NCBI RefSeq assembly: GCF_035917675.1
Contig: NZ_CP109104.1
Span: 372,001-436,000 of the forward strand
Length of the DNA: 64,000 nucleotides
Source of the DNA: Streptomyces sp. NBC_01775
GTDB lineage: Bacteria; Actinomycetota; Actinomycetes; Streptomycetales; Streptomycetaceae
Direction: 5' to 3'
In this document: piece by piece, positions 41,278-50,560 of the stretch
How the letters are laid out: each line of letters opens with the position of its first letter
Position numbering within the stretch: the stretch's first letter is position 1
Translations under genes and position numbers: made by a program
Notes under the pieces: generated by a model
Told to the model about the DNA's origin: nothing
Databases searched by the model: none
What the model saw: the letters and a program-made list of their open reading frames with translations, nothing else

Positions 41278-44250
41278 ATGCCGCTGCTCGAACCGAAGCC
41301 CGGCGCACTGCGCCCGCAGACCGGCGCGGGGCACTCCCCGGCCGCCGACCGGGTCTCCGACGGCCGGGCCCAGGGCACGGCCCAGCCGCTGCGGGGCGAC
41401 CTGGAGCGGCTGCTCGGCCCCGGCAAGGTGCTCTCCAAGGTGTCCGACCTGGTGCGCTATGCCTCCGACGCGAGCCCCTACCGCTTCGTGCCCCAGGTCG
41501 TGGTGCTGGCCGAGGACCTGAGAGACATCTCGGCCGTGCTCTCCTACGCGCGGGACAACGGCCGCGACGTTGTCTTCCGCTCCGCCGGCACCTCGCTCAA
41601 CGGCCAGGCGCAGGGCGAGGACATCCTCGTGGACGTACGCCGCCACTGGGCGGGCGTCGAGGTACTGGACCCCGACGGCAGGCGCGTGCGGGTCCGGCCG
41701 GGGACGACGGTGTTCCGCACCAATGCCGCACTGGCACCGCACGGAAGGCTGCTCGGGCCCGATCCGGCCAGCGCCATCGCCTGCACGGTGGGAGGCGTGG
41801 TCGCCAACAACGCCTCGGGCATGACAGCCGGCACCACGCGCAACTCCTACCGCACGGTCGCCTCTCTCACCGCCGTCCTGCCAAGCGGCACGGTCGTGGA
41901 CACGGCGAGCCCGACGGCCGAGGAGGACCTGGCACGGGCCGAACCGGCGCTGTGCGAGAGCCTGATGGCGTTCAAGACCGAGATCGAGGCGGACGAAGAG
42001 CTGGTCGCCCGTATCCGCGCCAAGTACGAGCTGAAGAACACCAACGGATACCGCCTGGACGCCTTCCTCGACGGCGCGACACCGGTGGAGATCCTGCGTG
42101 GCCTCATGGTCGGCTCCCAGGGCACGCTGGGCTTCCTGGCGGAGATCGTCTTCGACACGCTCCCCCTGCACCGGCGCACCTCGACGGGGTTGTTCTTCTT
42201 CCCCACCCTGTCCGCCGCCGCTGCCGCCGTGCCCCGTTTCAACGAGGCGGGCGCGATGGCCGTCGAACTGATGGACGGGAACACTCTGCGCGCCTCCGTC
42301 AGCGTCTCCGGAGTGCCGCAGGACTGGGCCCGGCTCCCCAAGGAGACCACCGCACTCCTGGTGGAGTTCCGCTCCCCCGACGACGCGGCACGCGAGGAGT
42401 GCGAACGGGCGGCGCGCGAGGTGCTCTCGGGGCTGGAACTGGTCGCTCCGGTCCCGTCGGTCACCAACGAGCTGACGCGCGACGCGAAGACGATCGCCGG
42501 ATACTGGAAGGCGCGCAAGGCGTTCGTCACCGCTGTGGGCGGCTCACGGCCCTCCGGTACGACCCTGATCACCGAGGACTTCGCCGTACCGCCCTCCCGC
42601 CTGGCGGAGGCGTGCGAGGCGCTCCTGGAACTCCAGCGCGGGCACGGCTTCGACGCGGCCGTCGCGGGGCACGCTGCGCACGGCAACCTGCACTTCCTGC
42701 TGGCCTTCGACGCGGCCGACCCGGGTGATGTCGAGCGGTACGCCGCCTTCATGGACGAGTTCTGCCGGATGACGGTGGAGCGCTTCGACGGCTCCTTGAA
42801 GGCCGAGCACGCCACGGGCCGCAACATCGCGCCCTTCCTGGAGCTGGAGTGGGGCGAGCGGGCCACGGAGCTGATGTGGCGGATCAAGCGTGTGCTGGAC
42901 CCGGCCGGGGTGCTGGCGCCAGGGGTGCTGCTGGACCGCGACCCCAAGGCCCACCTGCGCGGTCTGAAGTCCATCCCGAGCATCGAGGCGCGGGCCGACC
43001 CGTGCATCGAGTGCGGCTTTTGCGAACCGACCTGCCCCAGTGAGGATCTGACGACCACGCCGCGCCAGCGCATCGTCCTGCGCCGCGAGATGACGCGCCA
43101 GGCCCCCGGCTCCCCCGTCAACGACCGCCTGCTGGACAGCTACGGGTACGACGCGGTGGACACCTGCGCGGGCGACTCCACCTGCAAGCTGGATTGCCCC
43201 GTCGGCATCGACACCGGCGCCCTGATGAAGGAGTTCCGGCACGCCCGGCACTCCCCCCGCGAGGAGCGCACCGCCGAGCGCACGGCGCGGCACTTCGCGA
43301 GCGTGGAGCGCTCGGCGCGCCTCGCGGTGGCCGCCGCCGACCGGCTGCGCAAGCGCCTGGGCGGGCGCGGCGGCGATCTGGGCGACCGGATGCTCGGCAG
43401 GATGACGGGCGCGGCCCGCAAGGCCGTACGCCCCGACCTGGTGCCCGAGTGGCTGCCGGAGATCCCGGGCGCCGCCGCCAGGAGACTGCCCGCGACCGCC
43501 AGGCCGATGGCCGCTGCCGTCTACTATCCGGCGTGCGTCAACCGCATCTTCGGCGATCCGGAGGGCTACGAGGGCCTCTCCCTCCCCGAGTCCATGGTCA
43601 TCGTCTCGGCGCGCGCCGGGCGGCCGGTGTGGATCCCGGAGGACGTCTGCGGCACCTGCTGCGCGACGATCTGGCACTCCAAGGGCTACAAGTCGGGCAA
43701 CACCTTGATGGCCAACCGGATGGTGGAGGCCGCCTGGCGGTGGACGGACGGCGGCGAGCTTCCGCTGGTGGTGGACGCCTCCTCCTGCACCCTGGGAGTC
43801 GCGGAGGAGGTGGTGCCGTATCTGACGGCGGCCAACCGCAAGCTCCACGAGCGGCTGACCATTCTCGACTCGCTGGTGTGGGCCGCCCAGGAACTGCTGC
43901 CGCGGCTCACGGTCGAGCAGCGCGTGGCCTCCGCCGTCCTCCACCCCACCTGCTCCATGCGGCACTTGGGTGACGAGGCGGAACTGCGGCAGGTGGCCGA
44001 GGCGTGCGCGGAGGAAGTCGTCGTGCCGCTGGATGCCGGATGCTGCGCGTTCGCGGGCGACCGGGGGCTGCTGCACGAGGAGCTGACCGCCTCCGCCACG
44101 GCCCGCGAGGCCGCGGAGGTGACCGCCCGCTCCTACGACGCCTACCTTTCGGCCAACCGCACCTGCGAGATCGGCCTCGATCACGCGACGGGCAACCGGG
44201 GCTATCACTCCGTCATCCAGGAACTGGAGCGGGCGACCAGGCCCCGCTGA
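41278..44250 (+). CDS. FAD-linked oxidoreductase with fused iron-sulfur domain (D-lactate/2-hydroxyacid dehydrogenase type)
   Basis: A 990-residue fused flavoprotein. An FAD-binding type 4 domain starts near residue 45 (LSKVSDLVRYASDASPYRF, then VVFRSAGTSLNGQAQGEDILVD and GGVVANNASGMTAG). The FAD-oxidase C-terminal domain ends near 555 (RIKRVLDPAGVLAPGVLLDRD). Two cysteine clusters follow, CIECGFCEPTCPS near residue 580 and CAGDSTCKLDCPVGID near 635. Two CCG-type sites lie at the end, with CGTCCATIWHSKG near 785 and LDAGCCAFAGD near 920. The overall plan matches the one-chain D-lactate dehydrogenase/glycolate oxidase-like family. Start ATG 41278 has AGGAG five bases upstream. It is a second lactate-type oxidation enzyme in the window, for the D-isomer or another 2-hydroxyacid, and passes electrons to the respiratory chain. 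Confidence 0.88.
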   Translation: MPLLEPKPGALRPQTGAGHSPAADRVSDGRAQGTAQPLRGDLERLLGPGKVLSKVSDLVRYASDASPYRFVPQVVVLAEDLRDISAVLSYARDNGRDVVFRSAGTSLNGQAQGEDILVDVRRHWAGVEVLDPDGRRVRVRPGTTVFRTNAALAPHGRLLGPDPASAIACTVGGVVANNASGMTAGTTRNSYRTVASLTAVLPSGTVVDTASPTAEEDLARAEPALCESLMAFKTEIEADEELVARIRAKYELKNTNGYRLDAFLDGATPVEILRGLMVGSQGTLGFLAEIVFDTLPLHRRTSTGLFFFPTLSAAAAAVPRFNEAGAMAVELMDGNTLRASVSVSGVPQDWARLPKETTALLVEFRSPDDAAREECERAAREVLSGLELVAPVPSVTNELTRDAKTIAGYWKARKAFVTAVGGSRPSGTTLITEDFAVPPSRLAEACEALLELQRGHGFDAAVAGHAAHGNLHFLLAFDAADPGDVERYAAFMDEFCRMTVERFDGSLKAEHATGRNIAPFLELEWGERATELMWRIKRVLDPAGVLAPGVLLDRDPKAHLRGLKSIPSIEARADPCIECGFCEPTCPSEDLTTTPRQRIVLRREMTRQAPGSPVNDRLLDSYGYDAVDTCAGDSTCKLDCPVGIDTGALMKEFRHARHSPREERTAERTARHFASVERSARLAVAAADRLRKRLGGRGGDLGDRMLGRMTGAARKAVRPDLVPEWLPEIPGAAARRLPATARPMAAAVYYPACVNRIFGDPEGYEGLSLPESMVIVSARAGRPVWIPEDVCGTCCATIWHSKGYKSGNTLMANRMVEAAWRWTDGGELPLVVDASSCTLGVAEEVVPYLTAANRKLHERLTILDSLVWAAQELLPRLTVEQRVASAVLHPTCSMRHLGDEAELRQVAEACAEEVVVPLDAGCCAFAGDRGLLHEELTASATAREAAEVTARSYDAYLSANRTCEIGLDHATGNRGYHSVIQELERATRPR

Positions 44251-44341
44251 GGCGTCGTCCCGGCGAGCCCTGTGCCGGACCCGCGACGTGGCGTCGTCGG
44301 GGCCGGACCCGTGCCGGGCCCGCCCCGACGCGTCCTGCGCG

Positions 44342-45706
44342 CTATCCGGTGGCGTCCACGTACAGGGCGACCGCGCTCCGGGCAGGGAGCGTCAGCTGCG
44401 CCGTGCCGCCGTCGGTGACCTCCACCTTCTGGTCGCAGCCGCCCTGCGCCGAGGCCACGTTGCAGTAGCTGCCTGCGGGCAGCGAGGTCTGGAAGGTCCT
44501 GCTCAGCTCCCCGTCGCCGTTGTTGACCGCCACGAAGCCCCGGTCGTCCCGGCTGAAGGAGAGCGCGGCCCCCTCGGACCACCAGTCCTTCAATCCGGCG
44601 TCACCGACGGCGTTGCGGAAGCCGACCATGCCGGTGATCTCGGGCTTGGCGTGGTTGCCGGTCCAGCCGCTGCCGCCACTGGGCGGTCCGGCGTCGTTGC
44701 CGCTGAACTCGTAGCCGGAGTAGACGTTCGGCGAACCGTAGGGGTGCGCCAGCATGAAGAGGTTGGCCAGGGTGTAGGCGGCGCCGTCCTTGTAGCTGAG
44801 GGTGGATCCGTTGCGCTCGGTGTCCCAGTTGTCGACGAACGTACGGGCCGAGCCGCCGGCCAGCTTGCCGTCCCCGATGTTCTGGAGCGAGCCGAGTCCC
44901 CCGCCCTGGAAGGCGCTCTTGACGTGACGGCCGTAGCGGAACTCGTCGACGTCCCCGAGGCCGGTGTACTCGTCCGGCTGCACGGCCTCGCCCTCGCCGT
45001 GGATGACCTCGCTGACCCAGAAGCCCGGACCCTGGGCCATCTTGCCCTTGATGGCCTCGACATCGGCCGCCGCCATGTGCTTGGCCGCGTCGATGCGGAA
45101 CCCGGCGACACCGAGGGAGCGCAGGTCGTCGAGGTAGCCGGCGATGGCCGAACGCACCTTGTCGCTTCCGGTGTCCAGGTCCGCGAGGCCCACGAGTTCG
45201 CAGTTCTGCACATCGTCGCGGCTGGTGTAGTCCTTGATGTCCCGACGGCACGCGTGGAAGTCGCCGTCCTCATAGGTACCGGGGTAGCCGTACTTGGTGT
45301 ATCGAGTGCCGCCGGTGCCGGTGCCCGAGCCGGAGGACATGTGGTTGACGACCGCGTCGGCGATCACCTTGACGCCGGCCGCGTCGCAGGCCTTGACCAT
45401 GTTCTGGAAGTCGGTACGGTCGCCGAGCCGTCCAGCGATCTTGTAGCTGACCGGCTGGTAGGAGGTCCACCACTGGTCACCTTGAATGTGCTCGGTGGCG
45501 GGTGAGACCTCGACGTAGCCGTATCCGGCGGGGCCGAGCGTGTCCGTGCACTCCTGGCCGACGGACGCGTACGGCCGCTCGAAGAGGGTGGCTGTGACGG
45601 TCTTCTCGCCGGGCGGGTCCGCCTGAGCGTGCCAGGGAGTGGCCGCCATCAGGCCGCCCGCCGCCAGCACTGTGGCCGTACTCGCCCCGAGCAGACGTTT
45701 TCTCAT
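44342..45706 (-). CDS. Secreted alpha-amylase, GH13
   Basis: A 454-residue extracellular amylase hydrolysing internal alpha-1,4 bonds of starch. The signal peptide runs [29 protein letters not shown]. Conserved GH13 regions are all visible: [14 protein letters not shown] near residue 110, [13 protein letters not shown] near 195 with the nucleophile Asp, [12 protein letters not shown] near 222 with the acid Glu, and [12 protein letters not shown] near 290 with the third Asp. [15 protein letters not shown] is near 65. No starch-binding domain is attached after the C-terminal beta domain, so length is normal for small Streptomyces amylases. Start ATG 45706 has AAGGAG seven bases upstream. It is divergent from the GH109-like gene across an AT-rich region. 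Confidence 0.93.
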   Translation of the reverse strand: MRKRLLGASTATVLAAGGLMAATPWHAQADPPGEKTVTATLFERPYASVGQECTDTLGPAGYGYVEVSPATEHIQGDQWWTSYQPVSYKIAGRLGDRTDFQNMVKACDAAGVKVIADAVVNHMSSGSGTGTGGTRYTKYGYPGTYEDGDFHACRRDIKDYTSRDDVQNCELVGLADLDTGSDKVRSAIAGYLDDLRSLGVAGFRIDAAKHMAAADVEAIKGKMAQGPGFWVSEVIHGEGEAVQPDEYTGLGDVDEFRYGRHVKSAFQGGGLGSLQNIGDGKLAGGSARTFVDNWDTERNGSTLSYKDGAAYTLANLFMLAHPYGSPNVYSGYEFSGNDAGPPSGGSGWTGNHAKPEITGMVGFRNAVGDAGLKDWWSEGAALSFSRDDRGFVAVNNGDGELSRTFQTSLPAGSYCNVASAQGGCDQKVEVTDGGTAQLTLPARSAVALYVDATG

Positions 45707-46035
45707 CGTGCGGCTCCTTCGTCGTACGGGCACGTGGGGTGCCCGGGAAGGCAGCCAGGCGCCTGGGCCGCCGTGGGGGGTGCGAACGGACCCTGGGGAG
45801 CGTGCCGTTCGCGGAGGGTACGGTCCGGAGCCTGCCGCCCGCCCATGGACCCGTCAAGAAGCCGTGCAAAATTTTCCAACTTATTTCTGCAAGAATTTGC
45901 GACACGGAAGTCCATCCACGGGCAAAGAGAGTCCAAGTCCCCGCCCTTGCGCATCACTGGTCTCAACCACCAGGGTCCTCAGCGGAGTTCTGGAGTTCCA
46001 CGCATTCCGACATGCAGAGATCTGCGGGAGGCCCG
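45707..46035. promoter_or_regulatory. Divergent promoter region of alpha-amylase and GH109-like genes
   Basis: This 329-base gap holds a conspicuously AT-rich patch at about 45866-45905 in otherwise GC-rich DNA. It includes TGCAA-GAA-TTTGC (45890-45902), a small inverted repeat of the sort bound by maltose-type repressors. It probably carries the amylase promoter on the minus strand. The DasR-like site at 45956-45971 lies nearer the GH109-like gene. Confidence 0.5.
45956..45971 (+). promoter_or_regulatory. Possible DasR-responsive element upstream of the GH109-like gene
   Basis: The 16-base site ACTGGTCTCAACCACC matches the established DasR operator pattern A(G/C)TGGTCTAGACCA(G/C)T at 13 of 16 positions, with the left half complete. 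It lies 64 bases before the gene start. DasR is the Streptomyces repressor of GlcNAc and chitin utilisation. The match was found by eye and could be chance. Confidence 0.5.
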
Positions 46036-47445
46036 ATGAACGACGACCAAGGATTCAGCCGCCGCTCGGTGTTGCGCACGGCCGGCGCCGCCGGTGCCGG
46101 GCTCGGCATCGGCGCACTGGGGACGGGGGCCGCCGAAGCCGCTCCCGGCTCGGCGGACGGCGCCCAGGCGGGACAGACACCTGCCGCACCGCCCCGGCAG
46201 GGCAAGACGATGATCGGTGTCCCCTTCGAGAGACGCGGCACCGTCCGGGTCGGCATCATCGGCCTGGGACAGCGCGGCGGCAGCATGATCGACCTGTTCC
46301 TCGCACTGGAGGGCGTGAGGGTCACAGCCCTGTGCGACCCGGTGCGCGAGAAGACCGAGAAGGCGGCGAAGAAGGTCACCGCCGCGGGTCAGCCCGCTCC
46401 CGCCGTCTACACCAAGGGAGACCACGACTTCGAGAAGCTGTGCGCACGCGGCGACCTGGATTTCGTCTACGTCGCCACCCCGTGGGACTGGCACTTCGAG
46501 ATGGCCAAGATCGCCATGAAGGCCGGCAAGCATGTGGGCGTCGAGTGTCCCATCGCGCTGGAACTGGACCAGCTGTGGGAACTGGTCGACCTCTCCGAAC
46601 GGACCCGTAAGCACTGCATGCAGCTGGAGAACTGTGTCTACGGGCAGAACGAGATGCGCGTACTGCGCATGGCACATGAGGGACTCTTCGGAGACCTGCT
46701 GCACAGCGCAGGCGCCTACCTCCACGATCTGCGCGGGCTGATGTTCGACCCCGACTACTACGAGGGCCCATGGCGCCGCCTGTGGCACACCCGGCTCAGA
46801 GGCGACCTCTACCCGAACCACGGCTTCGGCCCCGCCGCCAACTACATGGACGTCAACCGGGGCGACCGCGCCGTCCGCATCTCGACGTTCGGCTCGCCCT
46901 CGCTGGGCCTGGCGGCGTACCGCAAGGAGAACATGCCGCCGGACCACGAGAGCTGGAAGGAGACCTATATCGAGAGCGACATGTCGATAAGTCTTGTCCA
47001 GACGGCAAAGGGCCGCGTCATCCGGCTGGAGCACGGCGTCTCCAACCCGCACCCTTACTCCCGCCTCAACGTCCTCGGCGGCACCAAGGGCGTCTTCGAG
47101 GACTACCCGCCCCGCATCTACCTGGAGCCGGACATGTCAGGGGACGAGTGGGGCGACTTCGACAAGTACAAGGACCTCGACCACTGGCTCTGGAAGGAGC
47201 ATGCCAATCCGCCCGGCGGGCACGGCGGCATGGACTACATCATGCTCTTCCGGCTGATGCAGTGCATGCGGCTCGGGCTGGTCCCGGACTTCGACGTCTA
47301 CGACGCCGCGACCTGGACCTCGCCCGTGCCGCTCAGCCACGCCTCCATCAAGGCACACGGCAAGCCTCAGGAGATCCCCGACTTCACCCGGGGACTGTGG
47401 AAGAAGGAGCGCGACGGGGTGGACTCGTCCAAGCCCAAGGAGTGA
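46036..47445 (+). CDS. Tat-exported Gfo/Idh/MocA oxidoreductase-fold glycosidase-like protein (GH109 type)
   Basis: A 469-residue protein with a twin-arginine signal ([23 protein letters not shown]) followed by an NAD-binding Rossmann fold, [18 protein letters not shown] near residue 72. The first domain contains [41 protein letters not shown] and the lysine-poor family block [24 protein letters not shown]. The second domain includes [20 protein letters not shown]. These match GH109 proteins, which use tightly bound NAD to hydrolyse alpha-N-acetylgalactosaminides. Start ATG 46036 has GGGAGG four bases upstream. The DasR-like element upstream and the exported location both fit amino-sugar scavenging. 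Export of a folded, cofactor-loaded enzyme explains the Tat signal. Confidence 0.86.
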   Translation: MNDDQGFSRRSVLRTAGAAGAGLGIGALGTGAAEAAPGSADGAQAGQTPAAPPRQGKTMIGVPFERRGTVRVGIIGLGQRGGSMIDLFLALEGVRVTALCDPVREKTEKAAKKVTAAGQPAPAVYTKGDHDFEKLCARGDLDFVYVATPWDWHFEMAKIAMKAGKHVGVECPIALELDQLWELVDLSERTRKHCMQLENCVYGQNEMRVLRMAHEGLFGDLLHSAGAYLHDLRGLMFDPDYYEGPWRRLWHTRLRGDLYPNHGFGPAANYMDVNRGDRAVRISTFGSPSLGLAAYRKENMPPDHESWKETYIESDMSISLVQTAKGRVIRLEHGVSNPHPYSRLNVLGGTKGVFEDYPPRIYLEPDMSGDEWGDFDKYKDLDHWLWKEHANPPGGHGGMDYIMLFRLMQCMRLGLVPDFDVYDAATWTSPVPLSHASIKAHGKPQEIPDFTRGLWKKERDGVDSSKPKE

Positions 47446-47580
47446 CCGCCGGCGCCCGCCCCGGCCGCGGGTGCCGGGGCGCGTCCGGAGGACCTGGACC
47501 CATCCGGGCCTGGGCTCATCGGGGGGCCGGGCTCATCCGGAGCCTCGGTGCATCCGGGGCATGGGGCATGGGGCATGGGC
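47446..47580. repeat. Short low-complexity repeats between convergent genes
   Basis: The gap contains several copies of CTCATCCGG-like and GGGGCAT units, the clearest being GGGGCAT three times in a row at about 47556-47576. It separates the converging GH109-like and transpeptidase genes and probably includes their terminators. Replication slippage would explain the pattern. Confidence 0.55.
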
Positions 47581-48423
47581 TCATCCGGTGAGCGACGCCT
47601 TGTCGCCCATCACGACCACCGGATGCTTGGCCGGATCGAGCGTGCGCAGGAGCGTGCTCATGCCGGATTTGGAGAGGCTCACACAGCCTGACGTGCCGCT
47701 GCCGTGATCCATATGCAGCCAAATACTGCCCCCCTTGGCCTGACCCTGCGGACGGGCCGGGTCGAGGGGGCTGGTGCCCTTGACGCGGTTGTAGTCGATG
47801 GCGATGACGTGGTCGAAGTCGTGCCGCGTCTTCTTCGGCCAGTACGTGGGCGGCGTGAAGGCCGCGGTGTGCGCGTACGGCAGCTTGGCACCCGGGTCGG
47901 AGAGTACGCCGCCCGCGTCGGAGAGGGTGAAGACGCCGACCGGGCTGCGCTTGTCGCCCTGGCGGTGGCTGGGCGTCCAGCCCTTCTTGCCATTGTGCGC
48001 GGGCCAGCTGCGCTCCTGGCTCCACTTCTTGCCCTGCCGCGAGTACAGGCGGACCTTCGCGTCGGCCGAGTCCTTGCCCCGGCCCTCCACGGCCACGACC
48101 TGGTCGCTCTTGGCCGGGATCTTGGACTGGTACTTGTCACCCACACCGGGGATCTTCGTCGGGTCCTGGACGCGCTCCGCCTTCGCGGACGGCTTGGCAC
48201 CGCCGGAGCCCCCGGACCCGCCGCCGTCCGCGCCACAGCCGGAGAGTACGACGGCCAGCGCCGTGCCCGCCGCTCCCGCGATGAGGGCCGCCTTGGCCTT
48301 GGACCGGGCTCTGACCCTGGCTCCGTCCAGGGCACCTGTCCCTCCCCCGGCCGCCCGGCCCCCGCTGATGGCTGCCGGCGCTGCCGCCTTGCCCTTTGTC
48401 CGTCCTGCCCCAGGTATGCGCAT
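47581..48423 (-). CDS. L,D-transpeptidase-type lipoprotein (YkuD fold)
   Basis: A 280-residue cell-wall enzyme predicted to form or exchange 3-3 peptidoglycan cross-links. A long N-terminal part leads to a signal segment with lipobox (AGTALAVVLSGC near residues 57-70), then Gly/Ser linker GADGGGSGGSGG. The catalytic domain has RSPVGVFTLSDAGG near 150 and ends in IWLHMDHGSGTSGCVSLS near 245, with the His and nucleophile Cys of the YkuD family. The start is uncertain: ATG 48423 has GGAGG only two bases upstream, and ATG 48432 has none. Its start lies 121 bases from the divergent ABC exporter pair. Confidence 0.85.
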   Translation of the reverse strand: MRIPGAGRTKGKAAAPAAISGGRAAGGGTGALDGARVRARSKAKAALIAGAAGTALAVVLSGCGADGGGSGGSGGAKPSAKAERVQDPTKIPGVGDKYQSKIPAKSDQVVAVEGRGKDSADAKVRLYSRQGKKWSQERSWPAHNGKKGWTPSHRQGDKRSPVGVFTLSDAGGVLSDPGAKLPYAHTAAFTPPTYWPKKTRHDFDHVIAIDYNRVKGTSPLDPARPQGQAKGGSIWLHMDHGSGTSGCVSLSKSGMSTLLRTLDPAKHPVVVMGDKASLTG

Positions 48424-48544
48424 GTCCTCCATCGTCGCATTGGCCGGATGCTTGCCGCCGCCGGGAAAACCCGTTGATATTCGGCACGTCACGAAGTCAG
48501 CCTTTCACGGCACACCTGGCGCTTTCGAGACGATCTGGAACTCC

Positions 48545-50560
48545 GTGCAGATTCGCGATCTTCCCTACCCCGACCCGGGTGTTCCGGATGTCCGGTCCGG
48601 GTTCCGGCTGCTGCTGTGGCTGGGGCGCGGCCAGCTGGGCGGCCAGCTCAAGGCGCTCGCCTGGGGTGTGCTGCATCTGGCCGCCATCGCCTCGTTCCCG
48701 GTGGTGGCGGGGGTCGCGGTGAACGCCGTGGTGGACCGCTCGGGTGACCGGCTCGCGCTGACGGGTGCCCTGCTGCTCGCCGTCACTTTGGCCGTGGCGG
48801 TGGGCGAGACGATGCTGCACCGCGTGGCGGTGACCAACTGGATCACCGCAGCCGCGCGGGTCCAGCAACTGCTGGCCCGGCGCACGGCGGAGCTGGGCGC
48901 GACGCTCACCCGGCGCGTGGCGGCGGGTGAGGTGGTCGCGGTCTCCACGGGTGACATCGAGCGCATCGGATGGTGTGTCGAGGCCGTCTCACGGTTCAGC
49001 GCGGCGCTGCTGACGACACTCGGTGTCTGCGCGGCGCTGACGGTCTACCAGCCGCAACTGGGACTTCTCGCCTGTGCGGGAATGCTCGCCCTGGCGCTGA
49101 CCGTACTGCCGCTGCTGCCCAGGGCCACCCGGCGCGCCGACGTGCAGCGCGAGCGGGCGGGGCGGGCGACAGAACTGGCCGCCGACACGGTCGCCGGGCT
49201 GCGCGTCCTGCGCGGCATCGGGGGCGAGGACCTCTTCCTCACGCGGTACCGCGCGGTCTCCCAGCAGGCACGGCACGCTGCCGTGCGGACGGCACGCATG
49301 TGGTCGTTCATAGAGGCGCTGCAAGTCGCCCTGCCGGGGCTGCTGTTGGTGGGGGTGGTGTGGTACGGCACACGGCTGGCCCTTGAGGGCCGCATCGCCG
49401 TCGGCGAGCTGGTCACGGTCTACGGCGCGGTGACCTTCCTGCTGGTGCCTCTCCAGCTCTTCAGCGAGTTCGCCATGTCGTACTCCTTCTCCCGCCCCTC
49501 CGCCGCCCGCGCGGCCCGCGTACTGGCGCTGCGCAGGCCGGAGGCGACGGACGCGGGCTCCGCCAGTGCCGGCGGGGACGCTGACGACGCCGGGAGGCGT
49601 GCGTCGGACGGTGAGAAGGGGGAGAAGGAGGCGTCGGACGGCGAGAGGCGGGCGCTGGACGGCAAAGGACAGGTGCTGGACAGCGAAGGTGCGGTGCTGA
49701 ACAGCGAAGGTGCGGTGCTGGACAGCAAAGGGCCCGAGGCTCTTCGCGAAGGAAGTGCGGGCCGTGGGGGGCTCTACGATCCGGTCACCGGTCTCCATGC
49801 CCCGCCGGGGCGGCTCACCGCTGTGGTGTGCGACCCCGACGCGGCCGGACGCCTCGCCGAGCGGCTCGGAGGCCACCCGCTCTCGGTCTCCCCGGAATCC
49901 GCCGCCTCGGCAGTGCTCGACGGAGCTCCTCTGGACGCGATGCCTCTGGAGCAGGCCCGTACCCGCGTACTCGTTCAGGACAAGGACCCCGTCCTGCTCT
50001 CCGGCACTCTCGCCGAGCTGTTCGACGTTCCCGCCTCCGGTGCTGTGCCGGCCGAGCAGGCCCTGGAGACGGCACAGTGCGCCGATGTCCTGACGGCGCT
50101 CGTCCAAGGCAGCCCCGACGCGGAGGGCGATCCCATGCGGGCGCGCATCACCGAACGGGGGCGCTCCCTGTCCGGCGGGCAGCGCCAGCGCCTCGCCCTC
50201 GCACGGTCGCTGCTCACAGACCCGGAGGTGCTCGTGCTGGACGAGCCCACTTCCGCCGTCGACTCCCACACCGAGGCCCGTATCGCCCGCGCTCTGGGAC
50301 AGCTCAGGTCCGGCCGTACCACCGTGGTTCTCACCTCCAGTCCGCTGCTGCTGGACCGAGCCGACCACGCCGTCCTCATCCTCGACGGCACCGCTGCGGC
50401 GAGCGGCACCCACCACGAACTGCTCCGCTCCGACGCGGCGTACCGGGCCGCCGTCACCCGCGCACCGGAGAACCACGAATCGGAGCGCCACCGAACGGAG
50501 AACCCCAGACCGAAGGAGCCGAGTCCGCATGAGCGCGAACACCGCACGGCACGCGCCTGA
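48545..50560 (+). CDS. ABC exporter subunit with a degenerate nucleotide site (no Walker A)
   Basis: A 671-residue half-transporter. Five to six membrane segments cover residues about 30-300, including LALTGALLLAVTLAVAVGETML. The ATPase domain from about 410 is odd. Where Walker A should lie the sequence reads AVVCDPDAAGRLAERLGG, with no GxxGxGK(S/T). The H-loop His is replaced (VVLTSSPLLLDRAD). The Q-loop (VLVQDKDPVLL), signature LSGGQRQRLALARSLL, and Walker B VLVLDEPTSAVD remain. Start GTG 48545 (MQIRDLPYPDPG) has only a weak ribosome site but fits the frame content. A repeat-rich linker precedes the ATPase. It overlaps the partner gene by 32 bases and must work as its heterodimer partner. 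Substrate unknown. Confidence 0.86.
   Translation: MQIRDLPYPDPGVPDVRSGFRLLLWLGRGQLGGQLKALAWGVLHLAAIASFPVVAGVAVNAVVDRSGDRLALTGALLLAVTLAVAVGETMLHRVAVTNWITAAARVQQLLARRTAELGATLTRRVAAGEVVAVSTGDIERIGWCVEAVSRFSAALLTTLGVCAALTVYQPQLGLLACAGMLALALTVLPLLPRATRRADVQRERAGRATELAADTVAGLRVLRGIGGEDLFLTRYRAVSQQARHAAVRTARMWSFIEALQVALPGLLLVGVVWYGTRLALEGRIAVGELVTVYGAVTFLLVPLQLFSEFAMSYSFSRPSAARAARVLALRRPEATDAGSASAGGDADDAGRRASDGEKGEKEASDGERRALDGKGQVLDSEGAVLNSEGAVLDSKGPEALREGSAGRGGLYDPVTGLHAPPGRLTAVVCDPDAAGRLAERLGGHPLSVSPESAASAVLDGAPLDAMPLEQARTRVLVQDKDPVLLSGTLAELFDVPASGAVPAEQALETAQCADVLTALVQGSPDAEGDPMRARITERGRSLSGGQRQRLALARSLLTDPEVLVLDEPTSAVDSHTEARIARALGQLRSGRTTVVLTSSPLLLDRADHAVLILDGTAAASGTHHELLRSDAAYRAAVTRAPENHESERHRTENPRPKEPSPHEREHRTARA
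49631..49735 (+). repeat. In-frame 21-base tandem repeats encoding a heptapeptide
   Basis: Five 21-base units start at 49631, 49652, 49673, 49694 and 49715. They encode ASDGERR, ALDGKGQ, VLDSEGA, VLNSEGA and VLDSKGP. They lie in the linker between the membrane and ATPase domains of the degenerate ABC subunit. The third and fourth units are nearly identical, pointing to recent duplication. Confidence 0.85.
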
